Shown: in pieces, positions 9,134 through 19,600 of the stretch | Numbering within the stretch: the stretch's first letter is position 1 | How the letters are laid out: each line of letters starts with the position of its first letter | Source: Sphingobium sp. Leaf26 | GTDB taxonomy: Bacteria > Pseudomonadota > Alphaproteobacteria > Sphingomonadales > Sphingomonadaceae | Reading direction: 5' to 3' | Assembly: GCF_001421665.1 (NCBI RefSeq) | Contig: NZ_LMKV01000012.1 | Span: 640,185-704,184, forward strand | Length of the DNA: 64,000 nt | Translations under genes and position numbers: made by a program | The notes under the pieces: model-generated | Database searches by the model: none | Told to the model about the DNA's origin: nothing | What the model saw: only the letters and a program-made list of their open reading frames with translations

Positions 9134-10224
9134 CAGAAACGTCTAGGGCCATCGTCACGGCGTGCATGCTCGCCAGAGGCTTATGCGAAGTATATGATGG
9201 CATTGCCACTGATGGCGGCTCCGTTCAGCAGGATGCGAGCATGCCGATCATCATGCGCCGCGCACTGGCACGTCTTTCACGCCATTGTATCGAGGACGGC
9301 GTCGACGACATCGGCTCGAGCATTCACCTTCTCATGGAGCAGGCAACGGACGCGATGATCCGATGGGGCGTCCCGAGTTTTGCCGGCCAGTTCCGATATA
9401 GCGAGGTTGCGCTCGTCGATGGTGATCTGGGCGTACCCACCGAAGATTGCCGGGAACTGGCGCGGATCGGCGGGAGCGAACTCGACGCATGTGAAGATCT
9501 TCATCACGAGCAATTAAGAGCTGCGATCCAAAGCTATCCAACGTCCGGGCGGGAAGCGGCCTATACCGCGATCCGAGAATTTGTCGTTCGCAACCCCGTT
9601 GTATCGCTTGAAGCGCTCCATCGGTTCATGTCGGATGGGCACGCACACGCAGCGCGTATGATCAGCGGTCTTTACCGCAACATTCCGCGGGGTGCGATTG
9701 CCAGCGGTGCGTTCACGACCTGCGGTCGATGTGGTGCGCTGCTCTGGCCCGTCCGCGACCCCGCCTATCCGCTGGGCCGTTGCCAAATACGCCAATGTTT
9801 CCTTGAGGGGGAGACGCGCGTCGGCACCCAATGTGACGAGCCGGTCTCTCACCGTCTCGCCAGTGCCGCGCTGCTGGCATTCTGGGTGGGCCCAGGCCTC
9901 GATGAAATAGGGCTATATGACATGCTCAGGGCGGCCGGACGGCAGGTAGCGCTTTACCCGCTTATGGACGCCGCTGACGTCGGCATCGATGGCCTGGCGG
10001 TAGGCCTCGACGTCAAGAGCTATGCGAGCCCTCTCGTTCTTGGCGCGCGCCTCACGCGGGGGATCGGGCGGCTGGCCATGTTTGCCCGCAAGATAATCGT
10101 GGTCCCGGACTATAAAATCCGGCTCAATCCCCGCTATCTCGAAGATCTGCGTGCGGCCTATTGCGGGACGGACCCGCTCGAGTTCATGACCGTGGCGCAG
10201 ACGATGCGGGCCTTTGCACGATGA
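9124..10224 (+). CDS. PD-(D/E)XK restriction-endonuclease-fold nuclease of the pPIWI-RE system
   Basis: This 366-residue protein is the first gene of a four-gene overlapping operon. A four-cysteine zinc ribbon lies near residues 198-223 (CGRCGALL, then C-x4-C). The C-terminal nuclease core follows: an acidic residue in GLDEIGLYDML (about 261), then GIDGLAVGLDVKSYASP (about 289-305), which supplies the D and DxK of a PD-(D/E)XK active site, then VVPDYKI. A REase-fold nuclease next to a DinG helicase and a pPIWI-RE protein is the gene set described for pPIWI-RE systems, where it is predicted to cleave the DNA target. I cannot name the family by alignment. The GTG start lacks its own ribosome-binding site, so translation may begin upstream with a frame change (see the leader ORF). 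Confidence 0.8.
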   Translation: MSLTETSRAIVTACMLARGLCEVYDGIATDGGSVQQDASMPIIMRRALARLSRHCIEDGVDDIGSSIHLLMEQATDAMIRWGVPSFAGQFRYSEVALVDGDLGVPTEDCRELARIGGSELDACEDLHHEQLRAAIQSYPTSGREAAYTAIREFVVRNPVVSLEALHRFMSDGHAHAARMISGLYRNIPRGAIASGAFTTCGRCGALLWPVRDPAYPLGRCQIRQCFLEGETRVGTQCDEPVSHRLASAALLAFWVGPGLDEIGLYDMLRAAGRQVALYPLMDAADVGIDGLAVGLDVKSYASPLVLGARLTRGIGRLAMFARKIIVVPDYKIRLNPRYLEDLRAAYCGTDPLEFMTVAQTMRAFAR

Positions 10225-13200
10225 GAGCCATGCCGCCCCGCTTCCAGGTCGCTCTTGGTGCGCAATGGCTATGCGCCGCAATGGACGTCCTGCTGGGCGC
10301 ACGCGACTTGCGGAACGCGCCCGTCCTCATGTCTGGCTTTGGTTCCGTCCTCGATAGCGCGGTGGTCGCGCGCTTCGCGCCGGCCGCCACGGCGCTCCGC
10401 CTGCTCGGCGTGGTGGCCGCGTCCGAGATCCAGCTCAAGCAACTGGCCTATGCCGCTGTCGGCTGGGAGGAAGATCATCGCGATGACCCGGACTACCGCG
10501 AGCCACCCTATCGCATAGATGTTTCCGACCCGCGTCTCCCCTTTCACCGCCGGGTTCCGCTCGACGATCCGGAGCTGACAGCGATGATCGCAGCGCTCAC
10601 CACCCCGCTTGGTCTGCGCCCCTCGACCGGCTTGCGCGCCGATCCAGGCAGGCCGATGGTGATCGAAGCCGGGATTCCGGGCGGGACTGACCGGATAACG
10701 GTTGACCTTGAAGGGCTTGATCCCGATCCGCCCCGGCAATTCGATCTCTCTCGCCAGCCGCGCGGTGCCATCGAGGTACCCGTCGGCGAACTCATAGCGG
10801 TTGCAGAAGAGCTGGACGAGGACGATCGCGCCCATCCTGAGCGACCGGGCGGCAACTGGGCCGCGCGCCTGCGGGAAGCCGACGGGACGATGAAACTGGA
10901 ATTTCTCTCGCCTGACCGGGTCGAGGGACGCCTCTTGCCAGACAGCATGCTCCGGCTCGATGGGCTGCGTCACCTTATCGGCCTGCCCGGAACCGGCAAA
11001 ACGACCCTGATCGTCCTTCTCCTGATGTGGCTGGATGCCCGGGGCTATCGCGCCGTGGTCCTGCTCCCCTCTATCGAAACGTCGCTCAACCTCCTGGCGG
11101 TTCTTCGCAGCTACGGTGCGGACGTCGGGCTGCTGATGGGGCAGTCGCCGCAGACACGTATCGAGCATGCGCGCAAGCTGGCAGACCGCATCGCGGCGGA
11201 CGAAGCGCGCGGTTTTGGCCGGACCGGCAGCGGGGCCGAACTGCTCGCAATCAATTGCGCGCTCGGCGGATTTGAGGAGGATCCGCAAGTCGAGCGCGAA
11301 TTTCCGCATCTTTCTCCACCCTGCCTCTCGGTCCTGCAGCGGCCAGCGCGCGCCGACGGCGGTCTCAAAGCGCAGGAATCCGCGCATCTCTGCCCGCTGT
11401 CAGGACAGTGCGGTCGCCTGCGTGCCCCGCGCGAACTTGTCGACCGCAGAATCTGGCTGGGTCATGTCCTATCGATGGACACGCGGATCAGTCCGCATTT
11501 CGCGGACCAGAATGTGCGACATTTCGAAGCGGTGGCAATGACAGCCGATCTGGTTATCGTCGACGAGGCTGACGGCGCGCAGGCTGTGCTCGATCGCAAG
11601 GCCGTCGCCTCGCTGGATCTGACCGGCAGCGAGTCCAGCTACGAGCATGCGCTGAACCGAGACCTGTTCCTGCCGCTTTCCGCCGGACGGACGGATATGG
11701 CGGCGAGCAATATCCAGCAATATGGCCGGGCTGCATCAGATTTCCGGAGCCTCAACCATAGTCTGGTGGGGCATCTCCAGCACCTGCGCGCAAGAAGCGG
11801 TGCCGAGACACCCCTGTCCCGCTTCGAGGACACCTTCGTCACCGGCAACAATATCCTGACGGCCATCTTCAGTCCGGCGGACATCTCGCTGCTGGCAGGC
11901 GCTGAGCAGGAGGCGGAGGAGCGCCGGTTCAACGCCATCCGCGCTTTCTGGGATGGCTGCGTCAGAGCCGCGCTCCTGCGACGGACGGATGAAGATCAGG
12001 ATGTCGATGATTATGGCTTCGATCCAGGCCGGATCGCCGCCGACCTCGGCTCCGATCCCGACACGGTCGGCAGCGCGGCTGTGACCATTGCGGGCCTCAC
12101 CCGCGACTGGATATCCGAACCGCTTGCCGCGCGCCGCGACGACTATCTTGAGGAAATCCGCGCGGCCTTTTTCAACCTGGTCGAGCCCAGCGCTGCACTG
12201 GGCAGGGACGAGCTGGTCGAGCTCTTTCGTTTTCTGGTGGGTGTCACCACAGTGGTCATGCAGTTTCTGGCGCTGATTCCCGCGCAGCAGGCCATGATCG
12301 CCGAAGGCATTCACCGCGAGCCGCTCTTCCAGCAAGGCATTTCAGAGGATCTCGGGCGGCTGGTTCCCGAGGCGCTGATAGGCCGGTTGTCGGGCGTCAG
12401 GTTCCGCTATGAGGAAGACGGCGCGCGCGCGCGCGTGCGCCTGCAATATGTGTCTTTCCGCGGCGCTCCCCGGACGCTTCTGTACCGACTGGGAGGCCTC
12501 CTGCGCCATCAGGGCCGCGAGCGTGGCCCCAACGTCCTTCTTGCCTCGGCCACCTCCTTTCTCGTCGATAGTCCAACCTTCCACATCCCGGTCGGACCCG
12601 ACATCGTCCTCAGGCGCCCTGGCGCGCGCCGCGGCTGGTCGGCTTCCCGCTATGTGTTTGCACCCATCCCCGACCCGCTAAAGCCCAGCAGAATGCTACG
12701 TTTCAGCGGTTCCCCGCTGGGGGCGCGCGATCGCGTCCTGAGAAAAATGGTGGAACATTATTTCTCGGGCGACGATCCGCTCGCGCTCCAGATGACGCGG
12801 GATTTCGACGACGGCCGGAAGGTTGGAATCGTGGTCAACAGCTATGATCAGGTTGCGCAGGTCAAGGCGCTCATCAAGCGCATCCGGCCTGACGTGGACG
12901 CAAGGGTGATCGGTGTTACCAACAGACCGCCTGAGCGGAATGAAGGCGACTGGGTTACGGCCGCGCAGGTCGAACGGCTGAGCCTGAGAGACAATTGGGA
13001 TGTGCTTGTCTTCCCGATGAAGGCCCTTGCGCGCGGGGTGAACATCGTGTTCGAAGATGGCCCGCGACGCAGAGATGCGTTGCTGGGGACGCTCCTGTTC
13101 CTCGCGCGTCCGCATCCCGCGTCCGAGAGCCTTGACCTTGTTGCGGGCATCGCTGGCCAACATTCCCTCGCCTTTGACATGCGTGCCTTCCCGAGGGACG

Positions 13201-13619
13201 CCGAGGTGGGAACGCTTGCGTCCGAGTGGCGGCAGGCCCGGCGCACGCTTTCAGGCGTCAGCCGCCGTCTTTTGCGTTTCCCGCTCCAGGCAAGCAGGCT
13301 GGGGGATCTGGCCATTCCCTTCACCGCTGACATTATGGTCGACGTCCTGCAGACGATTGGTCGCGCCATGCGCAACGGTTGCGCCGCAAGGGCCGTATTC
13401 GTGGACGCCGCTTGGGCGCCCCGTTCGGCTGCGGGCCATGCAGACACCGCGCGCACCAGCATGCTGGTTGCCATGCGCGACATTCTTCGGGCGCGCATGG
13501 CTGATCCCGACCCGATCGACGCCGAGATTTATCGCGCGCTTTATGAACCCTTTTACGAACCGCTCTCGCGCTGCGAAGGGCTGTATCTCTCCAATGGATT
13601 TGATGACGATGAAGCGTGA
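10221..13619 (+). CDS. DinG-type superfamily-2 helicase of the pPIWI-RE system
   Basis: This 1,132-residue protein starts at an ATG that overlaps the nuclease stop as ATGA. Residues 1 to about 240 are an additional N-terminal region, as reported for pPIWI-RE-associated helicases. Walker A is GLPGTGKTTL (about 254). Four cysteines follow between Walker A and the DEAD box (INC, PPC, CPLSGQC, about 344-398), in the place where XPD/DinG helicases bind a 4Fe-4S cluster. Walker B is IVDEADG (about 446). Motif VI is QTIGRAMRNG (about 1045). DinG enzymes unwind R-loops and forked DNA 5' to 3', so a role in opening transcribed target DNA for the PIWI module is plausible. The 3' end overlaps the start of the giant gene. 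Confidence 0.87.
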   Translation: MRAMPPRFQVALGAQWLCAAMDVLLGARDLRNAPVLMSGFGSVLDSAVVARFAPAATALRLLGVVAASEIQLKQLAYAAVGWEEDHRDDPDYREPPYRIDVSDPRLPFHRRVPLDDPELTAMIAALTTPLGLRPSTGLRADPGRPMVIEAGIPGGTDRITVDLEGLDPDPPRQFDLSRQPRGAIEVPVGELIAVAEELDEDDRAHPERPGGNWAARLREADGTMKLEFLSPDRVEGRLLPDSMLRLDGLRHLIGLPGTGKTTLIVLLLMWLDARGYRAVVLLPSIETSLNLLAVLRSYGADVGLLMGQSPQTRIEHARKLADRIAADEARGFGRTGSGAELLAINCALGGFEEDPQVEREFPHLSPPCLSVLQRPARADGGLKAQESAHLCPLSGQCGRLRAPRELVDRRIWLGHVLSMDTRISPHFADQNVRHFEAVAMTADLVIVDEADGAQAVLDRKAVASLDLTGSESSYEHALNRDLFLPLSAGRTDMAASNIQQYGRAASDFRSLNHSLVGHLQHLRARSGAETPLSRFEDTFVTGNNILTAIFSPADISLLAGAEQEAEERRFNAIRAFWDGCVRAALLRRTDEDQDVDDYGFDPGRIAADLGSDPDTVGSAAVTIAGLTRDWISEPLAARRDDYLEEIRAAFFNLVEPSAALGRDELVELFRFLVGVTTVVMQFLALIPAQQAMIAEGIHREPLFQQGISEDLGRLVPEALIGRLSGVRFRYEEDGARARVRLQYVSFRGAPRTLLYRLGGLLRHQGRERGPNVLLASATSFLVDSPTFHIPVGPDIVLRRPGARRGWSASRYVFAPIPDPLKPSRMLRFSGSPLGARDRVLRKMVEHYFSGDDPLALQMTRDFDDGRKVGIVVNSYDQVAQVKALIKRIRPDVDARVIGVTNRPPERNEGDWVTAAQVERLSLRDNWDVLVFPMKALARGVNIVFEDGPRRRDALLGTLLFLARPHPASESLDLVAGIAGQHSLAFDMRAFPRDAEVGTLASEWRQARRTLSGVSRRLLRFPLQASRLGDLAIPFTADIMVDVLQTIGRAMRNGCAARAVFVDAAWAPRSAAGHADTARTSMLVAMRDILRARMADPDPIDAEIYRALYEPFYEPLSRCEGLYLSNGFDDDEA

Positions 13620-16600
13620 AGCGCTGCCCGAGACCCTGTATCGCAAAGTGAAAGGCAGCAGCGCGGCGGGACGCGCACCCATCGTCTGTGCCCTCCAGCA
13701 CGATGGGACCGCGCCGGTCCGCGTTGATGCGGACAGTGTGTCGTGGAGTGCACGGGCGGCGGCCTTGCTGCGGGATCTGAAACAGGCTGGCGATGCGTCC
13801 GGGACGGCGCGCGGTCATGCGCTCCCCTTCGCTTCGCTGCGCGCGGCGATCGCTGCGGTTGTGCCTGAGGCCGTGACGCTGCAGCGCGACCTGGGCGCGC
13901 CTTGGATGGAGAGAGAGAAGGCCGAGCGTTTCCTGGAGGTCAGCGCAGTGACCCATTTGCAGGATCAGCTTGGCAGGGCCCTTTCCCTCTGGACGGCGCA
14001 AGCCCTGCGCCCGTGGGCCGAAAAGGTCGATGCCCCGGTTCTGCTTGTCGACACGCTGCAGGAAATGGGGAGCGCGGCATTCGAAATCGTCCGGCGCGAG
14101 GGCAGCTTGCCCGATGTTCTTGCAACCACCGATAAATTCGCGGAAGCGCGGGATGCTATCGTCCAGCGGTTCGCGGCAGCGCTCGAAGGCCGGGAGCTGT
14201 TTGACAGGCTAGGGCCCGTCTGGCGCATCGTGCGGGGCAACAGCAAGTCCAACGAACTCGAGTTCATAACATGGCCGTCTCGTCACGATGATGGCCTCTA
14301 CTCCATGGTCGCCTGCATCAGTGTCGAAACCATCCCCTTTTCCAAGCAGCCGATCGTCAATGTCCGGGCCTCCCGGCGACGCTGGCTCGCGGCCGTGCCA
14401 TCCGGCTATCCGCTGACCGGCCAACGGTCGGTCACCGTAACGCTCATGGGGCGGCAGGGGCCCCCTGTCGCGCTCGAAACCCCCGCGCCCGTCCGATCCC
14501 TCGCGGTGCAGGATCCGATCGCCCCGGAATTTCTCGGCCAGATGCTTCGGGTCAGTGCGGACACAGTCGGCGCGCCGCTGTCGGAACTGGTCGAGCGGGG
14601 CGCAGCTGGCGATACGTTCGTCGGCATCGCCTACTCGCCCAAACTCGGTGGCACGCACCCGATCGGTGCGGGCGCTTCGACCCGGGACCAGACCGATCTT
14701 TTCGATGCAGTCCAGGAAGCCGTAGACGCAATCGGTTTCATCCCGATCGCGTTTGAAGAAACCCCTTCGCTCAAAAGGGCACCAAAGCGGTCCTGCGAAG
14801 TGCACAAGGCGCTGGAGATGGAGGCGCTTCTCTCGGACGTGGCGATCTCGCTGGGACGCAATGACCTGGACGATGACGCGTCGATCGAAGCGGCTTGGTC
14901 TTCTCTTGGAATGAACGAAGAAAGGCCGGCCATTTCAGCGAAGGCAGCGGCGAAGGCGCGCGAGAAACTGGCGGAGGTTCGGGCGCTCAACGTCGCGCGC
15001 GTGGTACGGGTGTTCGGCGATCGCAGGCCCTCGGTCGTGGTCATCGCCCGCACAGACGAGGAAAGGCAGCTGCTGAAGACTGTCCTCGCCTCACTTTTTG
15101 GGACCTCGATCGACATATCCGCGCGGCCGCTTCCGGCAGATGTCCACGGGCCTAGATCCGCGCTGCCCGCGTCGGACGGCAAGACGCTCAAGCGCTTCGA
15201 GGCGCGCGTCGAGGCGTGGCATCCGCTCGCCGCCGTGCTGAACAAGGCGGAAGGGGGATGCCATGCGCTGGTCCAGGCAGAGGATCGTTATGAAAAGAAG
15301 CCCGACGACCCGGTGAACAAACCGGCCGGGCGCTACTCGCTCGCCACACAGGCCAACGCCAATGTGCAATATTTGCGTCCGCGTGGCCCTGGCCACCGGG
15401 GTTTGGCGAACTATCTCCATCGCGTTCAGGCCGCGATGTACGATCTTGTCTTTGGACATTCAGGTCTGGTCACCGAGATCAGGACAACCATTGCCAGCGC
15501 CTTTCAGGACGAGGCTGCACGGCCGACATCGGTCGTTGGCATTTCGGTCTTGTCTCAATCGCGGACCCGCATCTCGAGCCGCACCGGTAAACTGTGCCTC
15601 GCGACACGTATCGACTGTGAGACTGGCCGGACCACGGCGCGAGTGGGCTGGCATGATGGCGAGATGCGCTGGTCGGCCTCCTGGGAGCCATTGTTCGAAA
15701 CGCTCAAGCGCATAGCCAGTCCGTCGATCAAGCCGTCTCTTGGTGACAGCAGAGCGCAAGAACGCACCAGCTTCCAGACATTTGTCCGCGAAATCCTGGA
15801 TGAATGCACGGAAGTGGGCGATCGGCCGCTGGTGGTGATCGACAGTACGAACGCCGCCTCGCTCTGGCCCTGGCTCGCGGACGGGCAGATCGGAGGAGAT
15901 ATTTGTCTTGGTACCGAACGGCTCGACGTCTCGCGCCGCTGGCCAGGCATCCGTATCGTCCGCGTCAGGCTAGACCATGCGGCGCGCGTCGCGGAGCGCA
16001 AGACGGTCGACTATCGGGGGGTCGATACCGCGACCGGTACGGAAACAGGCGAAGTTTTCGAGCGCTATTGCCCTACCATTACCGCCCGCACCATCCGCCT
16101 CTCTGGCCAGAACGGCTCGCAGGCCCATTATTGGTCGACCGCAGGCTATTTCCAGATGTCCTTTCCCCGGGGCCTGAGTGTATACAGGGCCCTTGCGTCC
16201 CTTGTCCCGGTGGAGAAGGCGCTGCGTGACGTCACCGTGCCACCACACGCCAAGGGACTTCTGTTTCCCCTGGAAATCCCGCTCTACGACGTCAGCTATC
16301 GCCTGCCTAATCCGCTTGAAATGACGGTGGCGGTCATCTGCGAAGGGGATGAGCCCGATCGCATCGCCCATCTGGTATCCAGCCTGCGCTATGGTTATGG
16401 GCACACGCAGGCCTGGACAGCACTACCTGCGCCACTCTCTTTTGAATCCAAGGCGCGCGATTATATGACGCGCTTCGCGCTCGACATCTCCGATGACGAG
16501 GACGACGCGGCAACCCAGGTCGGTGCCGCCGCGCGACCGAGTGCTACAGCGACGGACACCGACGATGCGGCAGACGCTGAAGACGCGGCGTTCGGGATGA

Positions 16601-19600
16601 CCGATCCGCGCGCTTGGCGCCAGCTCGTCGAAAAGGAAGACACCATGCCGATGAACAGCATGTCGCTCGCGGCTGGCCAGTTCACCAGCCGGGAGGTCGA
16701 TGAAGCGGAGGGCGCAGGCGGCGAGGCCTCAGGCGCGCCATCGCAAACGGCTGGTGAACGCCATGATCGCGCACCGGCCGAACCATCGACGAGAGAAGCA
16801 TGGTCGGCGCTGGCGCCCGTGATACGGCTGCCGGAATTCGTCACGGTCGAATGGCTCGCTGCGAATATTACTGTGCAGAACAGACAGTTAAGCGCGATCC
16901 ACAATGAAAGGCACGATCTTGCCAGGCTGACCGGCTTCCATGGCTGGCCAGACGTCAGGCCCGATAGCCATGCGTTCGCCGAACTGTTGCATGAAGGCCT
17001 GCGCTATCCCCGCTTCGCAGCGGCGGTCACGCAGATGGCGAAGCGGAGCCTAGCGCACGGAAAGAAGAAACACTGGTCAATCTACAAGCATCTCGTGGCC
17101 AACGCTGAAGGCAGGGCGGCGGCGCTTGCACAGGAAGCCGGCAAAGCCCGCGGCTGGGGCAGGTCGGACCGGGTCATGGCCGAAATACTAGCCGACAGCG
17201 GCGAGACGGAGCTTGCGCTCGCTCATCTTTTCCGGCGCGCCTATGTCAGGCCCGCCCCTGCAGAGGTGAGGCGGCTGATCGAAACCGATGACAGATTTGC
17301 GCCACTCCGCGCCTTTGCGTCCGATACGGACTTTCACCTTCACCGTGACGATTATGCCTGGGAAGGCGATTTGCGCACGCTACCCACACGGCCAGGCGAT
17401 AAGGCGCTTGAAGGGCCGCATCCCCAGGCGGAGCGCGAACCGACCTTGTCCCTGCAATCGCCAGAAGCAGAGCTGCCGGCCGTAGCGCCACCGTCCTACG
17501 ATAGATCGATTGCGGCGCCGACCATGGCCTCATCACCCCGGATTCTCACGGAGCCGGAGGCCACAGACGGCACCGCCGAGTGGGCCGCCGCGATGGCGTC
17601 CATTGCTGCGGTCGCCAGTGCCGAAGTCTATCCAGATGAGGTCGTCCTGGATTGCATCGTCGCGCAGGTCCGTAACGCCAGGGCAGCCCTTGCGGCCTAT
17701 ATCGCCTCGCGGCCCCGGGGCATCGATCCTGCGGAGTTGATCGCTCGCGCGCAGGCGGTCCTGACGCTGGCGCGCCAGGTGCTCTGTCAGGCCGCCGAGG
17801 AGGATGGCCTGGCAAGCGCACCAGACGGCCCGTTCATCCCGGCGATCGAGGAGATGCTGGCGGAGTCGCTTGAAGCCGACGTCCAAGCCAGCGAGTCTCT
17901 GGCCGAGACGGCGCGCACGCATATCGCTCAGGCGCAAGCCATTCTTGACGGTTCGGACAAGATGGCACGCCTGCGTGAGGCCTTTGACCTTCAGGCCCAG
18001 GCGATTGCGTCGGGCCGCGAGGCGGGATCGCGCGCGGTAGCGATCCTCGATCGCCTGCTGGAGGACGAGCCGGAGGTTCCGGAGCCGCTTCCGCAAGCCG
18101 GCGATGGGCTGCTGGCGGTGCGAGACGAAGCATTCTACGATCTTGACGAAGCGATAGCCGGAGAGGCGGAGCCTGTCCCCGCCGGCGACTGGGACTCGAC
18201 GCAAGAGGAAATATCGCCGACCGAAACCCTCGAGGATCAGATCTATGGTGCCATCGAAGGGGAGGTGGCCGAGGAAGAGGACAGATCCCTCGCTCAAGCC
18301 GACAGGGCGGTGCCGAAGGCCGAACCCCAGCCAGATCTGATGGCACCCCAAATGCTTGCCCGTTTCGAAGCGCTGGTGGAAGCGCGGCGATTTGGGCTGG
18401 CCTACCACCTCTGCGTGGCCTCCAAAGCGGCTGGCCTTTTCAGCGCATTTCCCATTTCCCCGACCGAGCTCCGCCTGGCGGCTGTATCGAGCCATGTGAA
18501 CCACGCCGCTTTGCAGGGCAGTGATCTTGTGCATGGCCTCCTGAGGGACGCACATGCGATATTTGACACTCTGGAGGATGAAGCATCGAATGTGACGGCG
18601 CGACGGATCATCGCGCTTGCATCGCTCGCGCCCTTTGCATTCTACCATAATGACCCGGAAGCAAAGCTGGCGCTCGATGCCCTGCGCCAGGTGGCAGACG
18701 GGCTCGGTGACGCGGCGCACAAATTCCGCGAGGCGCTTGCAGCGCCCCTCAGGCAGGGCATCGCCATGAGCCCTTCGCTCATGCGGCTGGCAAATGAGGA
18801 GACCCGCGAGGACGAGCATGCCCAGCAGCTGGGCGAACATATTCTGGCAGCGCTCGAGGATTTTTCTCTCAAGAGCTACAAGTTCCAGCTCGGCAATAAG
18901 CTTCGCGTGGTCTTGATGCGCGGTGACGGCGAAATGGGGCGTCTCCGCGAGAGAATGACCAGAGGTGGGTCCGCCGCACTTGAGGCATGTCGCGAATTTG
19001 CAGCGAATTATCGGGACCGTGCCCAAATATTGCGCTTGCTCGGCGACGCGGAACTGCGCTCCAACAACTATAAGATGACCGGCATCGATGGCATCGCGCG
19101 CGAGCGGATGCTGGGCCTGATCCAGAACATTGCGGCACAATGTGCTGAATATGTCGAAACCGTTGAAGCGGCACCGACCATGCGGCGCACGCTCGCCACC
19201 CTGCGGAGGTTGCAGGGCGCTATCGCTGACACGGTCACGGCGCTCGACGGCGCGCTTGAGCGCTTCGAGGTGCAGACACCGCTGGAAGCCGGCGCATTGG
19301 GGTATGCGCGACACGCGCTGGCGCTCTTCGCCGAAACGGTGCAGGGGCGGGGCCGCTTGCCGGCCCCGACTGAACATATGATGGCGCTACATGGACCGCT
19401 GCTATGGTTTTCAACGCTTGATTTCGGCCTGGGATGGTTGCCGGCACCCTATGCGCCGGAGATCCTGGTGGACGCCATTTTGGGCCTCGATGCCCTGTCG
19501 CCTGATGGTCCGGTCGACGCGGATGCCTTCGTAAAGCTGGTCGAGAACCGCATTGAGGCCGGATCCCATATCGGAGCGTCGATGCTCATCGACATGGCTG

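Noticed and set aside
10269..11387. Minus-strand open frame of 372 codons
   Set aside because: Antisense to the DinG-like helicase; no domain features.
13057..13602. Upstream extension of the giant gene's frame inside the helicase gene
   Set aside because: This stretch reads the helicase coding region in another frame and is arginine- and serine-rich. The helicase frame has clear motif VI and a normal end, so the giant gene starts near 13603.
17533..19377. Long minus-strand open frame of 614 codons
   Set aside because: It is the antisense shadow of the helical region of the giant gene in GC-rich DNA, with no recognisable domain and unnatural composition.
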